From contig CAJNYU010000497.1 in the NCBI GenBank assembly GCA_905331475.1, forward strand, positions 565,440-629,439: a DNA stretch of 64,000 nt. Reading direction: 5' to 3'. This DNA comes from Rotaria socialis (Eukaryota > Rotifera > Eurotatoria > Philodinida > Philodinidae). Positions 1-14,434 of the stretch are shown here, piece after piece; position 1 is the first letter of the stretch; every line of letters begins with the position of its first letter. Position numbers and translations under genes: made by a program. The notes beneath the pieces were generated by a model. That model saw nothing but the letters and a program-made list of their open reading frames with translations. It did no database searches and was not told where the DNA came from.

Positions 1-609
1 GTTTTCGTTTCCGTTTACGCATATAAACATACTGATCTATAGATCTTGTTAAATAGGTTATGATTTTATTTCGATCTTCGAAACGATCGGCTGTTTGATA
101 ATTTAATGCAGCATCGACTAGATTAACAATATTGATACCTGATTTAGCTGATAGGGAACGCCATAGCATGCGTGGTAGATAGAATAGGACAGCTTGGAAC
201 AGTAATATAAAGGGAGTCCACTGGTAATACTATAATTTAAATTCAGAAAAAAAAACATATTTTAAGTTAAAATTTCTTTTTATTTCATTTTTCCTCAGCT
301 AATTACCTTGACAACACGAGTTTTTTTCTTATTTTCGTCTAAAGGTAATGTTTCAGCAGTGGCAACATAATATGTATTTGACACCCAACATATATTATTT
401 GAATAAACTTCATATGAACGTGTGAAGTGTCCAGGTACCCAACAAGCAATATGATCCGAGGAAAACTGTTTATTAGAGACAATAATTGAAAATATGACTA
501 AAATGATAACTGTATATTTATAATTTAAACGATCGACTGTACATGTATCACTACGATGAGGTCCGAGAACCGAAAAAGGTAAACGTGATACAGTAGCAAA
601 TAAATCCAT
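1..609 (-). CDS. Innexin gap-junction protein, 5' part (runs off the window)
   Basis: Innexins are four-pass membrane proteins that form gap junctions and pannexin-like channels in invertebrates. Two exons are readable: 609..307 (101 codons, starting MDLFATVSRL) and 229..1, joined in phase 0 across a 77-bp GT-AG intron (306..230). The first exon holds TM1 (YTVIILVIFSIIV, about residues 33-45) and an extracellular loop with two cysteines in HIACWVPGHF and NNICWVSNTY, the family's loop-1 pair. The second exon opens with YYQWTPFILLFQAVLFYLP, matching the YYQW signature and TM2 of innexins, followed by a cytoplasmic segment rich in charged residues. TM3, TM4 and the C-terminus lie beyond base 1. 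The start is the first in-frame ATG and gives the usual short innexin N-terminus. The family call is firm; the paralogue cannot be told. Confidence 0.93.
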
Positions 610-961
610 TGTAGTTGTCTTCGATCAATAACCTAATTAAACAATGACAACGTTCGGATGCCATGCGTAGGCGACATGAACATAACATTGACATCGACGA
701 AACAAAAGAAAGAACAGATAACGAATTTGAACAAGAATATTTATAATAATAATTTATATAAATAATAATTGATCATAATTTCAAAATTTCTTGATTATCA
801 GCTGTATATAGTTAAAAACCTAGATGTAAAGAAATAAAAAAAGAACAATCGATTGGCATATATATATATATATTGTTGTAAAATTCGAGCGAATGATATA
901 TCTTGGACAATCTATCGCTATCTTTAGCAAAAAAAAGATAGTTATGGGCATCATTTGCATT

Positions 962-1027
962 TTCTCTCTTGCTCTCTCTTCTCTCTTCTCTCTTCTCTCT
1001 TCTCTCCTTCTCTATGTCTCTCTCTCT
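962..1027. repeat. Imperfect CT-rich simple repeat
   Basis: About 65 bases made almost only of C and T (TCTCTT/CTCTCT units), the longest of several plus-strand pyrimidine tracts upstream of the innexin gene. Confidence 0.85.
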
Positions 1028-3098
1028 ATTCGTTGTTGTCTTTCTTCTCTTCGTTATCTCTCATTTGTATACAACAAAAATCTCCCGTTGTCATCCCTAA
1101 ATCCTCTCTTGATGCTCTCGAAACCTATGGTAAAGAAGAAGAAAAAAACTGCAAGAACGCCAATTAAATGAAGAGGATGATGAAGACACGGTGATTACAC
1201 TACATCCGTTTCCCCGTACTGGTAACGGACGATCGGACAGCGCAGGGAATCTCTCGCTCCCGCTCCCTATCGCTCTCACTATCTTCACTTTACTTTATTC
1301 TACTGATGGCTGGACTTCCGAGAAGAGAAAGAAGGGAAACTGGTGATGGAATAATTGATTACAGCTGTATATAAAGACAAGGAGAGACAGCTCCAGTTTC
1401 TGTCTCATCAAACAAATAATGCTCGATTGATACTACTCAATAGGAACAAAAAACGAGCATGAGATTTAGCCGTACCACCCTCTCTCTCTCTCTCTCTAGT
1501 CTATATGCCGACGGAGACAACATGTTGTTTGATGAGATACATAATAAGAGAGTTCTCCAAATAATGCCACTTAATACTTCTCTTTCCCTTTCTCTCTTTT
1601 CGCTCTTCTGGAAAAGTCATTTGCCATCATCATAATCATTGAGAAGAACACCACCCTGTCCATTCTATACAAAGAAGCATGGCCATTCTATCTTTACACA
1701 TATATTACCTGTAAGAGAAAATTGACGGCTTCATTATCATCATTGCTTTTGTCTAGCTTTTATCTATCTGTAATTTCCTTTCCCCCCTCTCTCTCTCTCT
1801 CTATCTCTCTCTGCCTCTTATTCAATACGAATTCCCAGTGGACGAGCGCTTGGTTCCGGCCTCTCGAGTTGATTATCAAAATATTATCCTATCCGCATTG
1901 CACTAGTACTGCTGTCACCATCTCCTCGCCATCGTCTTTACTGTTGTCGACAAAAGGCGGAAAGCTTTTTTTTCTAGCGAGCAAAAGAATCGAAATGATT
2001 TTGAATCGCGAGAGCACATAGTTAACCAGAACTTCTGTACGATGATGTGCTTCGATTGCAGCTTTTCTTCTCTTTACGACAACAATGGCGAACGGAAAGA
2101 AACGATTAACAGCAATGGAAAACTCGAGAAAGAAAGACAGAGCAAAAAAAATCCACGAAGACATGCAAAGATAGATAGAAAAGAGAAAGTAGCTGTGGTG
2201 ATTAAGATCAAGGTCATTGAAGAATAGTAGGCTTAATGATTCAGCAGGGGAACATATTAAATAATTTTGTTAGTTATTTAACATTAGTCGAACAGATATA
2301 TTAAAAGAAGGCAAGAAAAATATACATACCATTTGACTTTTGCCATTGTTAATAAGTATTATTCGTTGATTTAATCATATACTAATTTATAATATAGTCT
2401 GTTAGCATATTGACTCACGACTGTATAGATAATATCTGACGATTATCTGAAATGACAATTACAACAGCAACAAACAACTAACTAAAAATGAATTACAATA
2501 TCGATAGTATTGAACATTTGAATTGATCTGATAGAATATATAATTTAGGAACAAACACTGTGAAAGAAAGGATAATTATAATTTGTAATCGAATGAAATT
2601 TCAGAATGCAAGAAGTTTTAGCCTCCATACATTCCACAAAACAAATAGAAGAATTTTTGCTACTAAGAATAATTATAGTGTGACGAAGCCTAAACTAACT
2701 TGATGAAGTTTTCAAATGATGTAACGTATATCAATTTATATGCTTGTTTTCTCTTCTACTTCGTATTGATCTCGATCGTTTCTACTTTGTTAATTATTAA
2801 TTATTGTGTTAACTACAAGTATTAAATGACGAATTCTGACATAAACATAAATCTAAATGATTTTTAACTAACGATGACAACAATATGATACTGATATGAA
2901 AGAAAGACATTCACTACTAGAATTACATCCACCCCAACAATTTAGATAACAGATATGGTTTCCGTCTGTAATATAAGTATAAAAAGGAGAAAAAAGGAAA
3001 ATGCAAAGAGAGCATCTTCACACTCGGTATTAGTTTTGCTTTTAGTTACGAGAGCGATCATAAATAAGAAATAAAATTCGAACTCTTTTTCTCCCCCT

Positions 3099-3102
<4 letters not shown>

Positions 3103-3131
<29 letters not shown>
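3103..3131. repeat. (CT)n microsatellite
   Basis: An uninterrupted CT dinucleotide run of about 28 bases within non-coding DNA; a similar run lies at about 4004-4022. Confidence 0.9.
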
Positions 3132-6100
3132 ATTCCTATCTTCATCATTTCTCTTGTATTCACAATGATGTCGCTCAAGTGGTTTGCCTGTAAATTGCTC
3201 ATGCACGCATAGACAAAGACGCAAGAAAATGATATATATTTCTTTTTCTTTTTTTTTTGAAGACGGTTTCTAATTATCACATTAGTTTTTTCTTTTTCCC
3301 CGTGTAGTTGAACGAACAAAAACAAGAAGAGTAAACTAGAAAATAGTGAGACTAACAACTAAAGCAACTGTTAGCATGAACAAAGAGAAATATAATTCAA
3401 TTGTGCGTTTACATGAAAAAATTTCCTTACTCGTACAGTAGTTTTAGAAGCAGTAGTGAGGCAGGAAGTGAACATCCCGTCGTTATCTCTCTACATGTCA
3501 TTTGGATTAGATACTTGCAGTTTGCGTGTTGTCATTGTGATTGCATGTGAGCAAGAAAGCTCGTCTGTCTAACATTACAGAAAACAAGTAGTTGATCATC
3601 TCACCAACGAGAAAAAGGAGAAGACACGCACATCGATGCTCAAACAGATCCGCCCCTTATTTATAGCGCTTTGAGAAAAGAGACGAGAGAATAGTGTGGG
3701 GAAAATATACAACAATTGTGAGTGTTTCATGTTGATTGTATTATTTGCACCATCGCCATTACCATCAGCGAGCTGTAATGCATGTTGTAAAAGCAGCAAG
3801 AGTTTCACATTATTAAATGACAACTACCATCCTTACACTTCTACAGACAGTGAAATCCGCTGAGAATAGCTGTCATCATTCGGATTTTTTTTGAGAGCAA
3901 GGCGAAGGGTGAGAAAAACTGCAACAAATAACTGTAGTCGTCAAATAACTGAGTAGACGAAGAGAAAACACTAAGAAGAGTGGTGTGAGAAAATCTTGAT
4001 CTGCCTCTCTCTCTCTCTCTCTCTTTCTCACTGATCACTCACACATATACACATAGACGAGCACTAAAGAGATCGTAGTTCTATCTCAAGAGCGTTATCA
4101 AGCCCGGCAGCTAAAGAAAGAAAAAAAAGATATTATCAAATGCTATGGACGACGAAATGTTTATAAATATAAATTGTAATGAACTATCAAGAAATTTTTT
4201 TTTATATTGCAATATCTTCTTTAAATGCAAAGAAATTCATATGATAACAATGATGATACTATTAGGAATAATAAACTTAAAGCTTGCTACAAATATTACC
4301 AACAATAATGACAAAATTTTTGATGATAAAGTTAACAATAGAATTGAAATAAACAAAGTTTTTCTTCTTGATTCTTTTTTTTCTTTAGAACAATACATAA
4401 AATAAAAATGATTGACACTTTCTAATAATCTGAAATGATGATAAAACAAGCAGACAATGATACTCAATATTCCCAGACGGACAACTATCAATATCAAGGC
4501 AAACTGACTATAAATGTCGACTGATATTGACACAGCGTGCATATCCACAGTATGGTGTCTATTTAGTTATCAACTTCAGATGTCGCTTGTGCCTAAAAGT
4601 ATATCTTAAACTATCATCAAGTCTTATCATCAACTTCATCATAACAAAAGATATTTGTCAATTAAGAAGAACTATTGACTATAATGTTGTGATGTACATA
4701 CGTACATGCATATATATATATATATATATATATCTCAAATTTGCATGTGCATGCGCGTGTACTTCTTTTTAGTGCTTTCTTACTACATATACCAACACTG
4801 CTACTGTCACAGTAACTAATTTGATTCTACTCCACCTATTTGATTAATATATTGAGCATTTTCTTCGATTATTACACGAATACAAACGATCGATCAACTT
4901 TGTATCTATTTCTTGAACAAACATCATTCATGATTTGTTTGTAAGAATATCAATCTTTCTCGTTCAATCATATATACACATAATTCATCGTCATCGATGA
5001 TGAAAATGACGGCACAACTTCTACATTCTATCCCTAGAGGCGTTTCCTATACTAGTTCACCATCAATAAACATCACGAGAACAAGAGTGAATGAAAGAAA
5101 CTCAAATATTTGTTAGGAATAAATACAGACACAGATGGCATGAGAAAAATCTTTTTCTTTCACACTTTTTTTCTTAATCACGAACGTCTAGTTGTCTAGA
5201 ATATATTGATGTCGGTGAAAACATATAATAATCAAAAGAGAGCTGAGTTGAGCATCATGAACTGGCGTTGTGTGCCCACACGCATGACAGACAAAAGAAA
5301 CATGTCAATTGTAGTATTCGGTAGAAAAAAGTAACATGCGATTTGTTGTCATCATCACTTCATCACTAAAATGACAGATTAGTTTATATATACATATACA
5401 TATATAGTAAGATAAAGAAAAATGAGAAATGAATAAAAACATCAACTATTACATTTTCAGTAAAACCACAAATAAAATAATAGCAATTTTTTTATTTTTT
5501 TTTCCCACTTATGATTGATTTTAATCATAGATGATTGATTATTAATGGGAAATGTTATTTTTGAATATATATTTTATTTTTATTTTTTTCTTTCTTTTTC
5601 TTTTTCTTTTTCTTATCTTTATCTTATCTCTAGCTGTTATCTTATTTCGGTTCTTCGTATTGCTGGTGATTAGACGTCAATGGCAGGAAATGACGAGTTC
5701 CGCCTTTGCCTTTGCCTTTGCACACTACTTTCTTATTACACACATAACCATACATCAATCTATGTAGACGAAAGTCGATTACGAATAAAAAATAGGCTCA
5801 ATTGACTTTCGCAACAAAAGAGACAGAAAAAAAGAATGAAATGAAATTAGCATGCAATAAAATGCAACAACCTACCTGACTGAACGATCAGTTAATATGT
5901 AAGATTGTTCTACAATCACTATACATGCGCTGTCGAAACTGTACTATTTGTATTTGTATAGTAGGAAGAATATGGATTTTTGATTGACAGCACTGTGAAA
6001 AGCGATGCAGGAAAAGAAACATCAGAAGAAAGCGATAGACAAGAAGAAAAAAGGAGAGCACTGTGTGAGATGGCATGAAGATGATCAGAAATCATTATTT

Positions 6101-7376
6101 CTGTTACTGTTTGGCAAAGTTCATCATTACCAATCATGAATAGTTTTTACGACGTAAAGCTTGTATTGCTAAACTAAGAGATGAGAACGAGTAAGAGAAA
6201 GAGAAAGAGAAATGACAAGGTGTTTCCTTTCGGTCTTAGTATACATACATTCCTATGCTTTAGTTTGTTCCAGAACATGCACATCAACAACAACAAATAG
6301 CAATAAAGTCTGTGTATATATGTCAATATAGATAGAGAAAGGAAAACTACTGTAGAGCTTGTGAATAGCAGCAAAGGAGCTATTCTTTTTCTTTGCTTTC
6401 TCATATCATACCAAACAATCGACATGCTACTAATATGGAAGATAGATAACTGCTGTTATTACTATTATTACGTATACTGTCGTTATGTCTCTTCATTTTT
6501 CTTACTTCATCTCATGCACACACACACACATATATATATATATATACTTATGTATTTTTGAACACAATCTCTTTATGAACTGTATACTTCACATGAATAT
6601 AGAATTAAACCTGAGAGAAAATGAATGAATTTTTTTAGTTTTCATATTCTTATCATATTCTCAGTATCTACTTAAGTAAGACAATAATTTCTTTTTCTTT
6701 TCTTGATCTTATTCCAATAACAAAAAGAAATTTTTATTGCTATTAATTTGACCACATAATTTGTATCTGACATACTAATATAGAGCGTAACTAATAGAAA
6801 GACATTAACAAAAGACGAGAGAGATAGAGAGAAACAAATTTGAAACGAATCGATTAGGCTAAGCAGAGAGTGAGAATTGTGCTTAGTCGTCACCCTTATG
6901 CCCCATGTGTAAATAGAAATCAATGGAAATGATTGTTTCCAAAAAGAAAGAGAAAGAAAGACGTAAGAAACACACAAGAGGGAAGAAAAAAAATGAAGAG
7001 ATAGAGGAGGAAAACGATGGAAATGCAATGTTGTCTTTTGCATATCTGATTGAGTTCTATTAGTGCTTCAAATCAGTTCTTTTTTTTTTTATTCTTTGAA
7101 CGATTAATAAATGAAAGTAATAAGAGCGTTAAAATGCAAAAAAATATGAAGGAAAAGAAAAGGTCCTTGTACATCTGTAAACAACATATACAATAGAGAA
7201 TGGTACAAACAAAAAACGATGATAAGAATAGCTGGGAGGGAAATGGGCGGGAGATTGACGGTGAGAGTGAAACTTGTTCAATAGTTATGATCGGTTATTC
7301 GGGTTCATTATTATTGCGTGTTTCTGGATAGATAAATTCTTGCGTGCTTAAATTGTATGCTTCATTATTAAGGAAT

Positions 7377-10300
7377 CTAAATAAAAAATAAACAAACCTC
7401 GTTGCATGCATACATGGATCTGTCAACTAAAGTTATCTCGTACGCTTCATCTTGATCGACTACTGGCATATTAGCCGATTGTCGTGAAAGACGAGATTTA
7501 ATTCGATCTTCTTTCAGCCTGGGCATAATACTACAACTAGGAGACCATGCAACATAATTATTACTTTTGTAAAAATCGAGAAATGTTCTAGCTAAATTTC
7601 GGCCAAGCTGTTGATCTATAAATAAAAATAGAAAAATAGAAATTTTTTTTTATATCGTATTTACACTTTGATTCTATTTCCTCTTCTTCTTCTTATATTA
7701 AGTGTCTTTTAGCTCTTTTTTACTCATGAGAAAACATCATTTTAAAAGAAAATTCAATTTAAGATATAAACCTTCTCAAAATCTATCAGTTTGTTTTTAT
7801 TTTGTGTTTATAAAAACAAAAATAATGACCTATATAAGTTATCTAAATAAATTTTGATTCCCCCAGGCAATATTTTTATTTCTCACATATTTTTATACTG
7901 TTCAAAGCTAAGACTCACGCTACATAAATATTTAAATCTATTCTCATAGAGAATTTCAATTTTTCATGCATTATTATTATTATTATCACAAGACAAACAA
8001 CTAAAACTAAACTCAAAACGTCTTCTTAACTATCAGACATAAAAAAATTGCCATGCTTTAATTATTTCTTTAATTCAAATAACATCATGCTTCGTTGCTA
8101 GTCTGTTATTTTTCCATAATGTTATAGATGGAAAGTAAAACTGTTCGATTTCAATTTTTCTTTTGCGATAAAAACATGTAAAAACAACAATAATCACTGC
8201 CGAATTAAATAAAAACTAAAATCACTCTTATGGTAACTAGATAAATTGCTGTGGTTTCTTTGATTTACTTTTTGCAGTTCTCTTCGTCTTTACTCAATTA
8301 CCTTCGTAATATTGAGAAATAGAGCAAATCATTTTTCTGCTCATCAAACGATGTTGAATATTTTCTCTGAGAAAATCTTTCGATACGTTATTTAAAAAAA
8401 AATCATAGAACCAGCTCAAGAGTATATCTGTAAACATTAATATATAATTTATCATTTTGTTTTTCTTTTCAAACAATAGCGTTAGTTAATCTTTTTTTGT
8501 TCAGTATTATTTTATTATTTCACTTTAATTACTGCAACATGAAGACCATCAGTAAAAATAATTCGAATTTTATTTTTAACAATTCCGACATTGCTTATAT
8601 TCGTACGAATCACGTGTATAAAACTATCGCTTTCATTTAGAATATATCGAGCTAACTATTTCAAAAGCTAGTTATGAATAACAACGTTCAACAATATGGC
8701 AATCGATAGGAAAAGAAGATTGCTTATGATGTAATACTTCTAATTTTAAATTAATGAGCTTTCTTAAAAGAAAACAAATCAACCTTTTGTGTTATTAAAA
8801 ATAAATGAAAAGAAAATACTTTTACAAACAAAACGTATCAAATAGATTTTGATTACTTACATAACTCTTCTGTGTAAGGTATGGCTTGAGTAGTCGTTGG
8901 TGTTTGATACGAAAAAAAGGAAACTTCTAATGTATAACAATGTGTACTATCTTGTAAACAGCCACCAAGTGTCCTTTAATAATAAAACAAGTGAAGTATT
9001 CATATAAATTACAATCGATTTACCGTCTTCCTGTTCCGGCTTTTAGTGCATCACGATTGAATGTTGTATTATTAATAGAAAAATCTTCGGCATTACGAGA
9101 TAATAGACGAGGGAAAATACTATGCTTTTCAAAACGGTTAGCATCTTCATAAACATTTCCATACATAAAACCATTCATCATGGTTGAATGCGCATGAATA
9201 TCAATAAAAAAATCAAGCTCAAAATCCTAAATAGGAAGAAAAATTTTCTTAGCATTTTTCTTTTACAACAAAAGAATAAAAATAATATAAGAATATTAAC
9301 GAACCGCATCCTCATTTAATTTCATAATATGTGTTTTTATTCCATAGATTTCTGGATGTGCCCAAATCGATGGATCATTCCAAACACGATTTAAATCAAA
9401 ACCCAATAATGAACATCTAATTGGCAAGTTATTAAGTATTAAATTTCAATAAATAAATAATGAAAAGATGAAAGAAAGCAAACCTTTGATTACCAAGAAA
9501 TACTCCATCAGGATTAAGCATAGGAACAATATAAAAGACAATATTATCACGAAGTAGTTGCGCTATGGGATTATCACTTATTATAAATTCAATAAAACCT
9601 TGACAGACATATGATGATGGCGTTTCACCGGGATGTACTCGTGCTGTAACTATAACAACTTTTTTTCGTCGACCTTTCGCCAATAACGCTGGATTAGCAA
9701 CAGTTAAAAGATCAAGTCGACGCTTTTGCTATAAGAAAAATTTAAGAAAAAAGAAAATGTTAATTTTATCTTTTTGTTGAATCTATGCTTTCTCTTGAAA
9801 AAGTTTTTTTCAAGCAAAAATAAAATAGTCAATGAACAATCTAAGCTAAAGATTCTTAGCTTTGTCTTTCTATTGATTACTAACATTTATGATCGAAGCG
9901 AATCGATCGAAATTTTTTTGAAGTAATCAATTTCAAAAATGTTTTACGCTGCTAGAAACTAGAACGTTTATTACACAATAGCCCACTGATAAATAAAATA
10001 TTTGAATAGAGAAACAGCTTAACCGATGCATTTTTTTTCGACTAATACAAATCAATCGTTTGATTCTGCAATGCTCGAAACCAAGATCTAACAATTTCAT
10101 TCAGAGTCGTCAGTAGCAGTAACAGAAATAAAAAGAAACACAATAGATTCATTTCAATATCATCGGTGATTTGTGTACTCCTAGCATTTTACCTCGTCCT
10201 ATAATTGAGTCTCAGACGAGGCTGTACAAATCAGTGTTCTTGAAAAGAAAACTTACTACACTATAAACCAATGGTCGTCGTTGCACATAATCTAAGCGAC

Positions 10301-11309
10301 GTTGTTCAATATTATCAAGATAATTTTGAAGTTTTGTATAAGTATATGGAAAGGAATATGCAAATTGATAGACATCATCTTCACGATCAAAACAAAATGT
10401 GAATGACATAACATAATTTTTTCTATGATCAGGAGAACGATAATAGAATACATTTCTTGTTGGTAAACGTTGCCTTTGAATATGCAATGAAAATTTATTT
10501 TGTAATTTTGCAAATATGCTATTTACCATCGTTTACGACTAGTCGATTTTACTAATGGTGTCATGCCATCACGATATAAAGATTTGGCTTTGGAAAAATT
10601 AACAATATGAAAGATAACTCTCTAATAAAATGAAAATATAGGTAGAGAAAAATTCATGTTCGAACTAGAGAGAAAAAGTCGGTTCGGTTGATTTGCAAGT
10701 ATTTTACAGAATTGAAAAAAACTGCCTATTTAAAAAAGACATCCTTGACAAATTTTCATTGTCATCAAGCCATAAACAATGATTTTTGTTTGAATAAAAC
10801 TCGAGTTTTATTGATGCTTTCTTTATTTTATCAATACTAACTTGATCAGCTTTGACATTTTCGACAGTAAATAAAAACCAACATCGAAAACGAGGACAAC
10901 ATGTATCAGGTCGAATGAACAAATCATATTCAAAATCATTTACATAATCAATACGACCCAAATTACCTATCAATAATATTTATCAGCTATGATGTACAAC
11001 AGAGTAAAAGCATTCATAAGAACATACCACATTCAAACGAAGCATCGAAAATCAAATGACCTTTTTTTGGTTTTCCTTCATAATTCGGCGGAACAATTGC
11101 TACACGTTGTACATTTCCAATTAAATGCTCATTATTAACATCGGATTCGCTATCTATTTAAAAAACCTTTTACTGAAATACAACAGAAAAAGAATTCAAA
11201 ACACAAAACCTGAATTATTGGCATTATTATTATTATTATTAGTCGTATTAGTATTACTAGATTTTTTCGATGGTGATAGAGTTGGTTCATCATTATTTTC
11301 CGACGACAT
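7377..11309 (-). CDS. AGBL4: Cytosolic carboxypeptidase 6 (AGBL4/CCP6-like tubulin deglutamylase)
   Basis: An M14 zinc carboxypeptidase that removes glutamates from tubulin side chains and from protein C-termini in the cytosol. Ten exons (11309..11210, 11153..11028, 10966..10842, 10621..10527, 10473..10257, 9728..9484, 9416..9305, 9226..9024, 8973..8861, 7615..7377) join in frame to 524 aa; human AGBL4 is about 503. Visible marks: the N-terminal beta-sandwich (GKPKKGHLIFDASFE, NDFEYDLFIRPDTCCPRFR), YYRSPDHRKNYVMSF, zinc ligands in ARVHPGETPSS and IDIHAHST, substrate-binding FDLNR, MLNPDGV, GTGRR, and the catalytic Glu in CYTLEVSF. TGRRTLGG and ARVHPGETPSSYVCQG are closest to AGBL4 among the paralogues. 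A short Asn run follows the start. The tail is uncertain: a 37-bp intron from 7413 would lead to an alternative end at 7295. It is transcribed divergently from the aminopeptidase. Confidence 0.95.
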
Positions 11310-12087
11310 AATGTTGCTGTTCAAACTTTGATTCTGAAAAGTCTCAAATCAATATATTTTCAGATATTATGTCACATGATTTTGTTTTTCAAGTTTTAAT
11401 TCTAATCCGATCAGATTCAAAGCCATTAATCGATTTCCATTGATGATGTTGCTAAGCAATTCGACTTTTTAATTAAGAAAAAAGAAAAGAAACTTAAAAA
11501 ATTATATTTATTAAAATCAAAGTAATCTAATAAAACGAAAATTCTTTTCTCTGTGTCTGATCATACGTCCAGCTTCTTGCACCATCTATTGCGATTAAAA
11601 TAAAACAAATATAAAAAAAAAATTAACTTTTGTCGCTTTTTTTAAATGATAGGTAGAAAATAGTATGTTTTTTTTCATTATCATCACAGATTATTTTATC
11701 TTTAAAAATATATAAAATAAACAAGCTTCTTTTCATTGTTTCTTATTCCTCCATACAAAAACTAATTCTTTTTCTATTAGAAAAAAAGAGACTGTTCGTG
11801 TATTCAAACACGATTTCAATTTTTTTTTGTGGTAGTGAATGAATACATTTATCAAACGCACTCAAATACTATATCGTGTTATAAATATAAAATTCGTCGA
11901 ATCATCATTTATTCCATCCATTTATTCTTCTTATTTTCTTCTTAACAACAAAACAAAACGTTTTCAAAGTACTACAACCAAGTAGGTTTTTGTTTTCAAG
12001 GATTTCGTTTGCGGAAGAATAATACAATTTTTTCAATTCACGATTTTCTTTTTCTTTTATTAAATCGCTTTCAATTCCAGATTAAAC
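11310..12087. promoter_or_regulatory. Shared spacer between divergent AGBL4 and NPEPPS genes
   Basis: This 778-bp AT-rich spacer separates the two start codons, so it must hold both 5' UTRs and promoters. No CpG-rich core or clear TATA box could be singled out. On the plus side, a pyrimidine-rich stretch ending in CCAG lies just before the aminopeptidase ATG (about 12060-12080), compatible with a 5'-UTR or spliced-leader acceptor. Confidence 0.45.
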
Positions 12088-14396
12088 ATGAGTGCCAACA
12101 ATACTCAGGAAACTAAACCATTATTTCAACGTTTATCGCAAACAATCGTACCGACACATTATGATTTAACAATCCGACCCTGTCTTGATAAATTTAAATT
12201 TAGTGGCGATGTCAATATACATTTAAAAGTTCCTAAAAAAAAATTTATTTGTATTTTGTATTGTCTTAAGTAAATTTATTTCTAATACTAGGTTAAAGAA
12301 CCGACAAGTAGTATTGTACTGTATGCTGCTGATTTAGAAGTTGATAATGCTAAAGTTAAATCACCTTCCAACGGTACTAGTTTTTTTTTATTCAATTAAT
12401 TTGTTGTTATTGTTTTTCTATAGATGAATTGCACGGTAAAATTGAACTCGATCAAGAAGGTGAACGTATTACTGTCAATTTCGATCACAAACTTGAGGTA
12501 GTTCATGTATGTTTAATAGAAATATTTTAATATTGTTTATAGAAAGGTGAATATGAATTAGCATTGAATTTTTCTGGTGAAATAAATAATCGTATGCGTG
12601 GTTTCTATCGAAATAAATATACCACACCCGATGGTAGTGAAGTTCGCTTTGGAGCGAGCACACAATTTGAAGTAAAACGAAATGATAATTTTTCTTCTTT
12701 ATTTAATGAACTCTATTCAGCCTGCAGATTGTCGACGAGCGTTTCCATGTTGGGATGAGCCAAATTTTAAAGCTACATTTGATATAACATTAATTACACA
12801 GAAAAATCTTTGTGCCATTTCAAATATGGTTGGTATCGAATAAAAGTCACATTTATTTTGTCGATTGAACTCTGTTTTTATTCATTTCTTAGCCGATAAA
12901 ATCAGAAAATGAATTGACCGATGATAAAGAATGGAAAGTAACAAAATTCGATCGTACACCAATAATGAGCACATATCTTGTTGCTTATGTTGTTGGCGAG
13001 TATGATTATGTTGAAACAAAAGATTCGAATGGTGTTAGTATGAAAGTTTATACACTCGTTGGAAAGAAAGAACATGGACAATTTGCATTAGATGTAAGAG
13101 TTTTAAAAAATCTAACTAATCGATAACATTTTTCTAAACTGTACTAGACTGCTGCGAAAATTCTTCCATTTTATGCTGATTATTTTAATATCAAATATCC
13201 AATTGCAAAAGCTGATCAAATTGCCATTTCAGATTTTGCCATGGGGTAAGATATAAATAAAATACAAGAAAAGAAAGCTCGCAAGTTCTAATTGATTTCT
13301 ACTTTTACTTTCTAGTGCTATGGAAAATTGGGGTGTAAGTTCATAATATTATTCTGTAATTATGATGTTATTTCGATTTTACTATTTAGTTGATAACCTA
13401 TCGTGAAACAGCACTTTTAATTGATCCAAAATTTTCATCAATGGATACACGACAACGTGTAGCTATTGTGGTTGCTCATGAACTTGCACATCAGTGGTTT
13501 GGTAATTTAGTAGTATGTATCCTATTGTTCATGCCATATCGTTTTTTTTTATACAACTCTAATTGTTTTTTTCATATATATATATATATATAGACCATGG
13601 ATTGGTGGACAGATTTATGTGAGTTTGAAAAAAAAATGACCTTTTTCTTTTATCAGTATTTTTTATAATTTACAGGGCTCAATGAAGGATTTGCTACATG
13701 GATTGAATATTTGGCTGTTGATAAATGTTTTCCAGAATTCGATATTTGGACACAATTTGTTGCCGATACTTTTGCACGATTTCTTGTACCAGATGCTTTA
13801 AAATCATCACATCCAATCGAAGTACCTATTGGTAAATGCTTTGTTTTTGGAGTTTTCGTATTGATTATCTTTTTATTCCCATATTAAGGTCATCCTGCTG
13901 AAATTGATGAAATTTTTGATGCTATCTCATACTCAAAAGGTTCATCAGTTATCCGTATGTTACATGATTATATTGGCGATGATGCTTTCCGTAAAGGCCT
14001 TCATAATTATTTAACGGAATACAGTTATAAAAATACTGTTACTGAAAATCTTTGGTCTCACTTGGCTAAAGCATCAAACAAACCAGTCAATGAAGTTATG
14101 TCATCATGGACACTTCAAATGGTATGTTAAATAATTGTTTGAAATCAAAATCGAAATGTTTTTGTCTATCTAATTCGGATCAATGATTAAGAAGCATCAT
14201 AGTATTGTTTGAAATGGCCTTTTCAGGATGTATTTTTTCATTAGAATACAATCTGCATGAAAACATAAAGTCATAATAATATATTATCCTATCGTGCATG
14301 TAGTTTTATTACTTAACCTATTTCTATGGGCAAATACACCTCTGTTAGCGTGTCGAATTTTACCGTATACACAACTGCATAGTTTTACACTCTTTA

Positions 14397-14434
<38 letters not shown>

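Larger units (their letters stand above)
610..7376. other. Long non-coding spacer with pyrimidine and TA microsatellites
   Basis: No convincing coding exon was seen between the innexin start and the AGBL4 stop. Short open frames here are made of low-complexity residues (Ser/Leu/Phe from CT tracts, Arg/Glu from GA) and have no partner exons. CT runs occur at about 962-1027, 1480-1497, 1787-1818, 3103-3131 and 4004-4029. TA or CA/TA runs occur at about 861-875, 4709-4733 and 6518-6546. The CT runs all lie on the plus strand, so they read as GA on the innexin coding strand, upstream of that gene. Confidence 0.6.

Noticed and set aside
893-1171. Overlapping plus-strand open frames of 70-92 codons
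   Set aside because: They are produced by the CT-rich tract (Ser/Leu runs), have no motif, and exist in two frames at once.
2942-3358. 138-codon minus-strand frame
   Set aside because: It contains a (GA)n-coded Arg/Glu run and Phe/Leu-rich low-complexity sequence; no homologue or splice partner is apparent.
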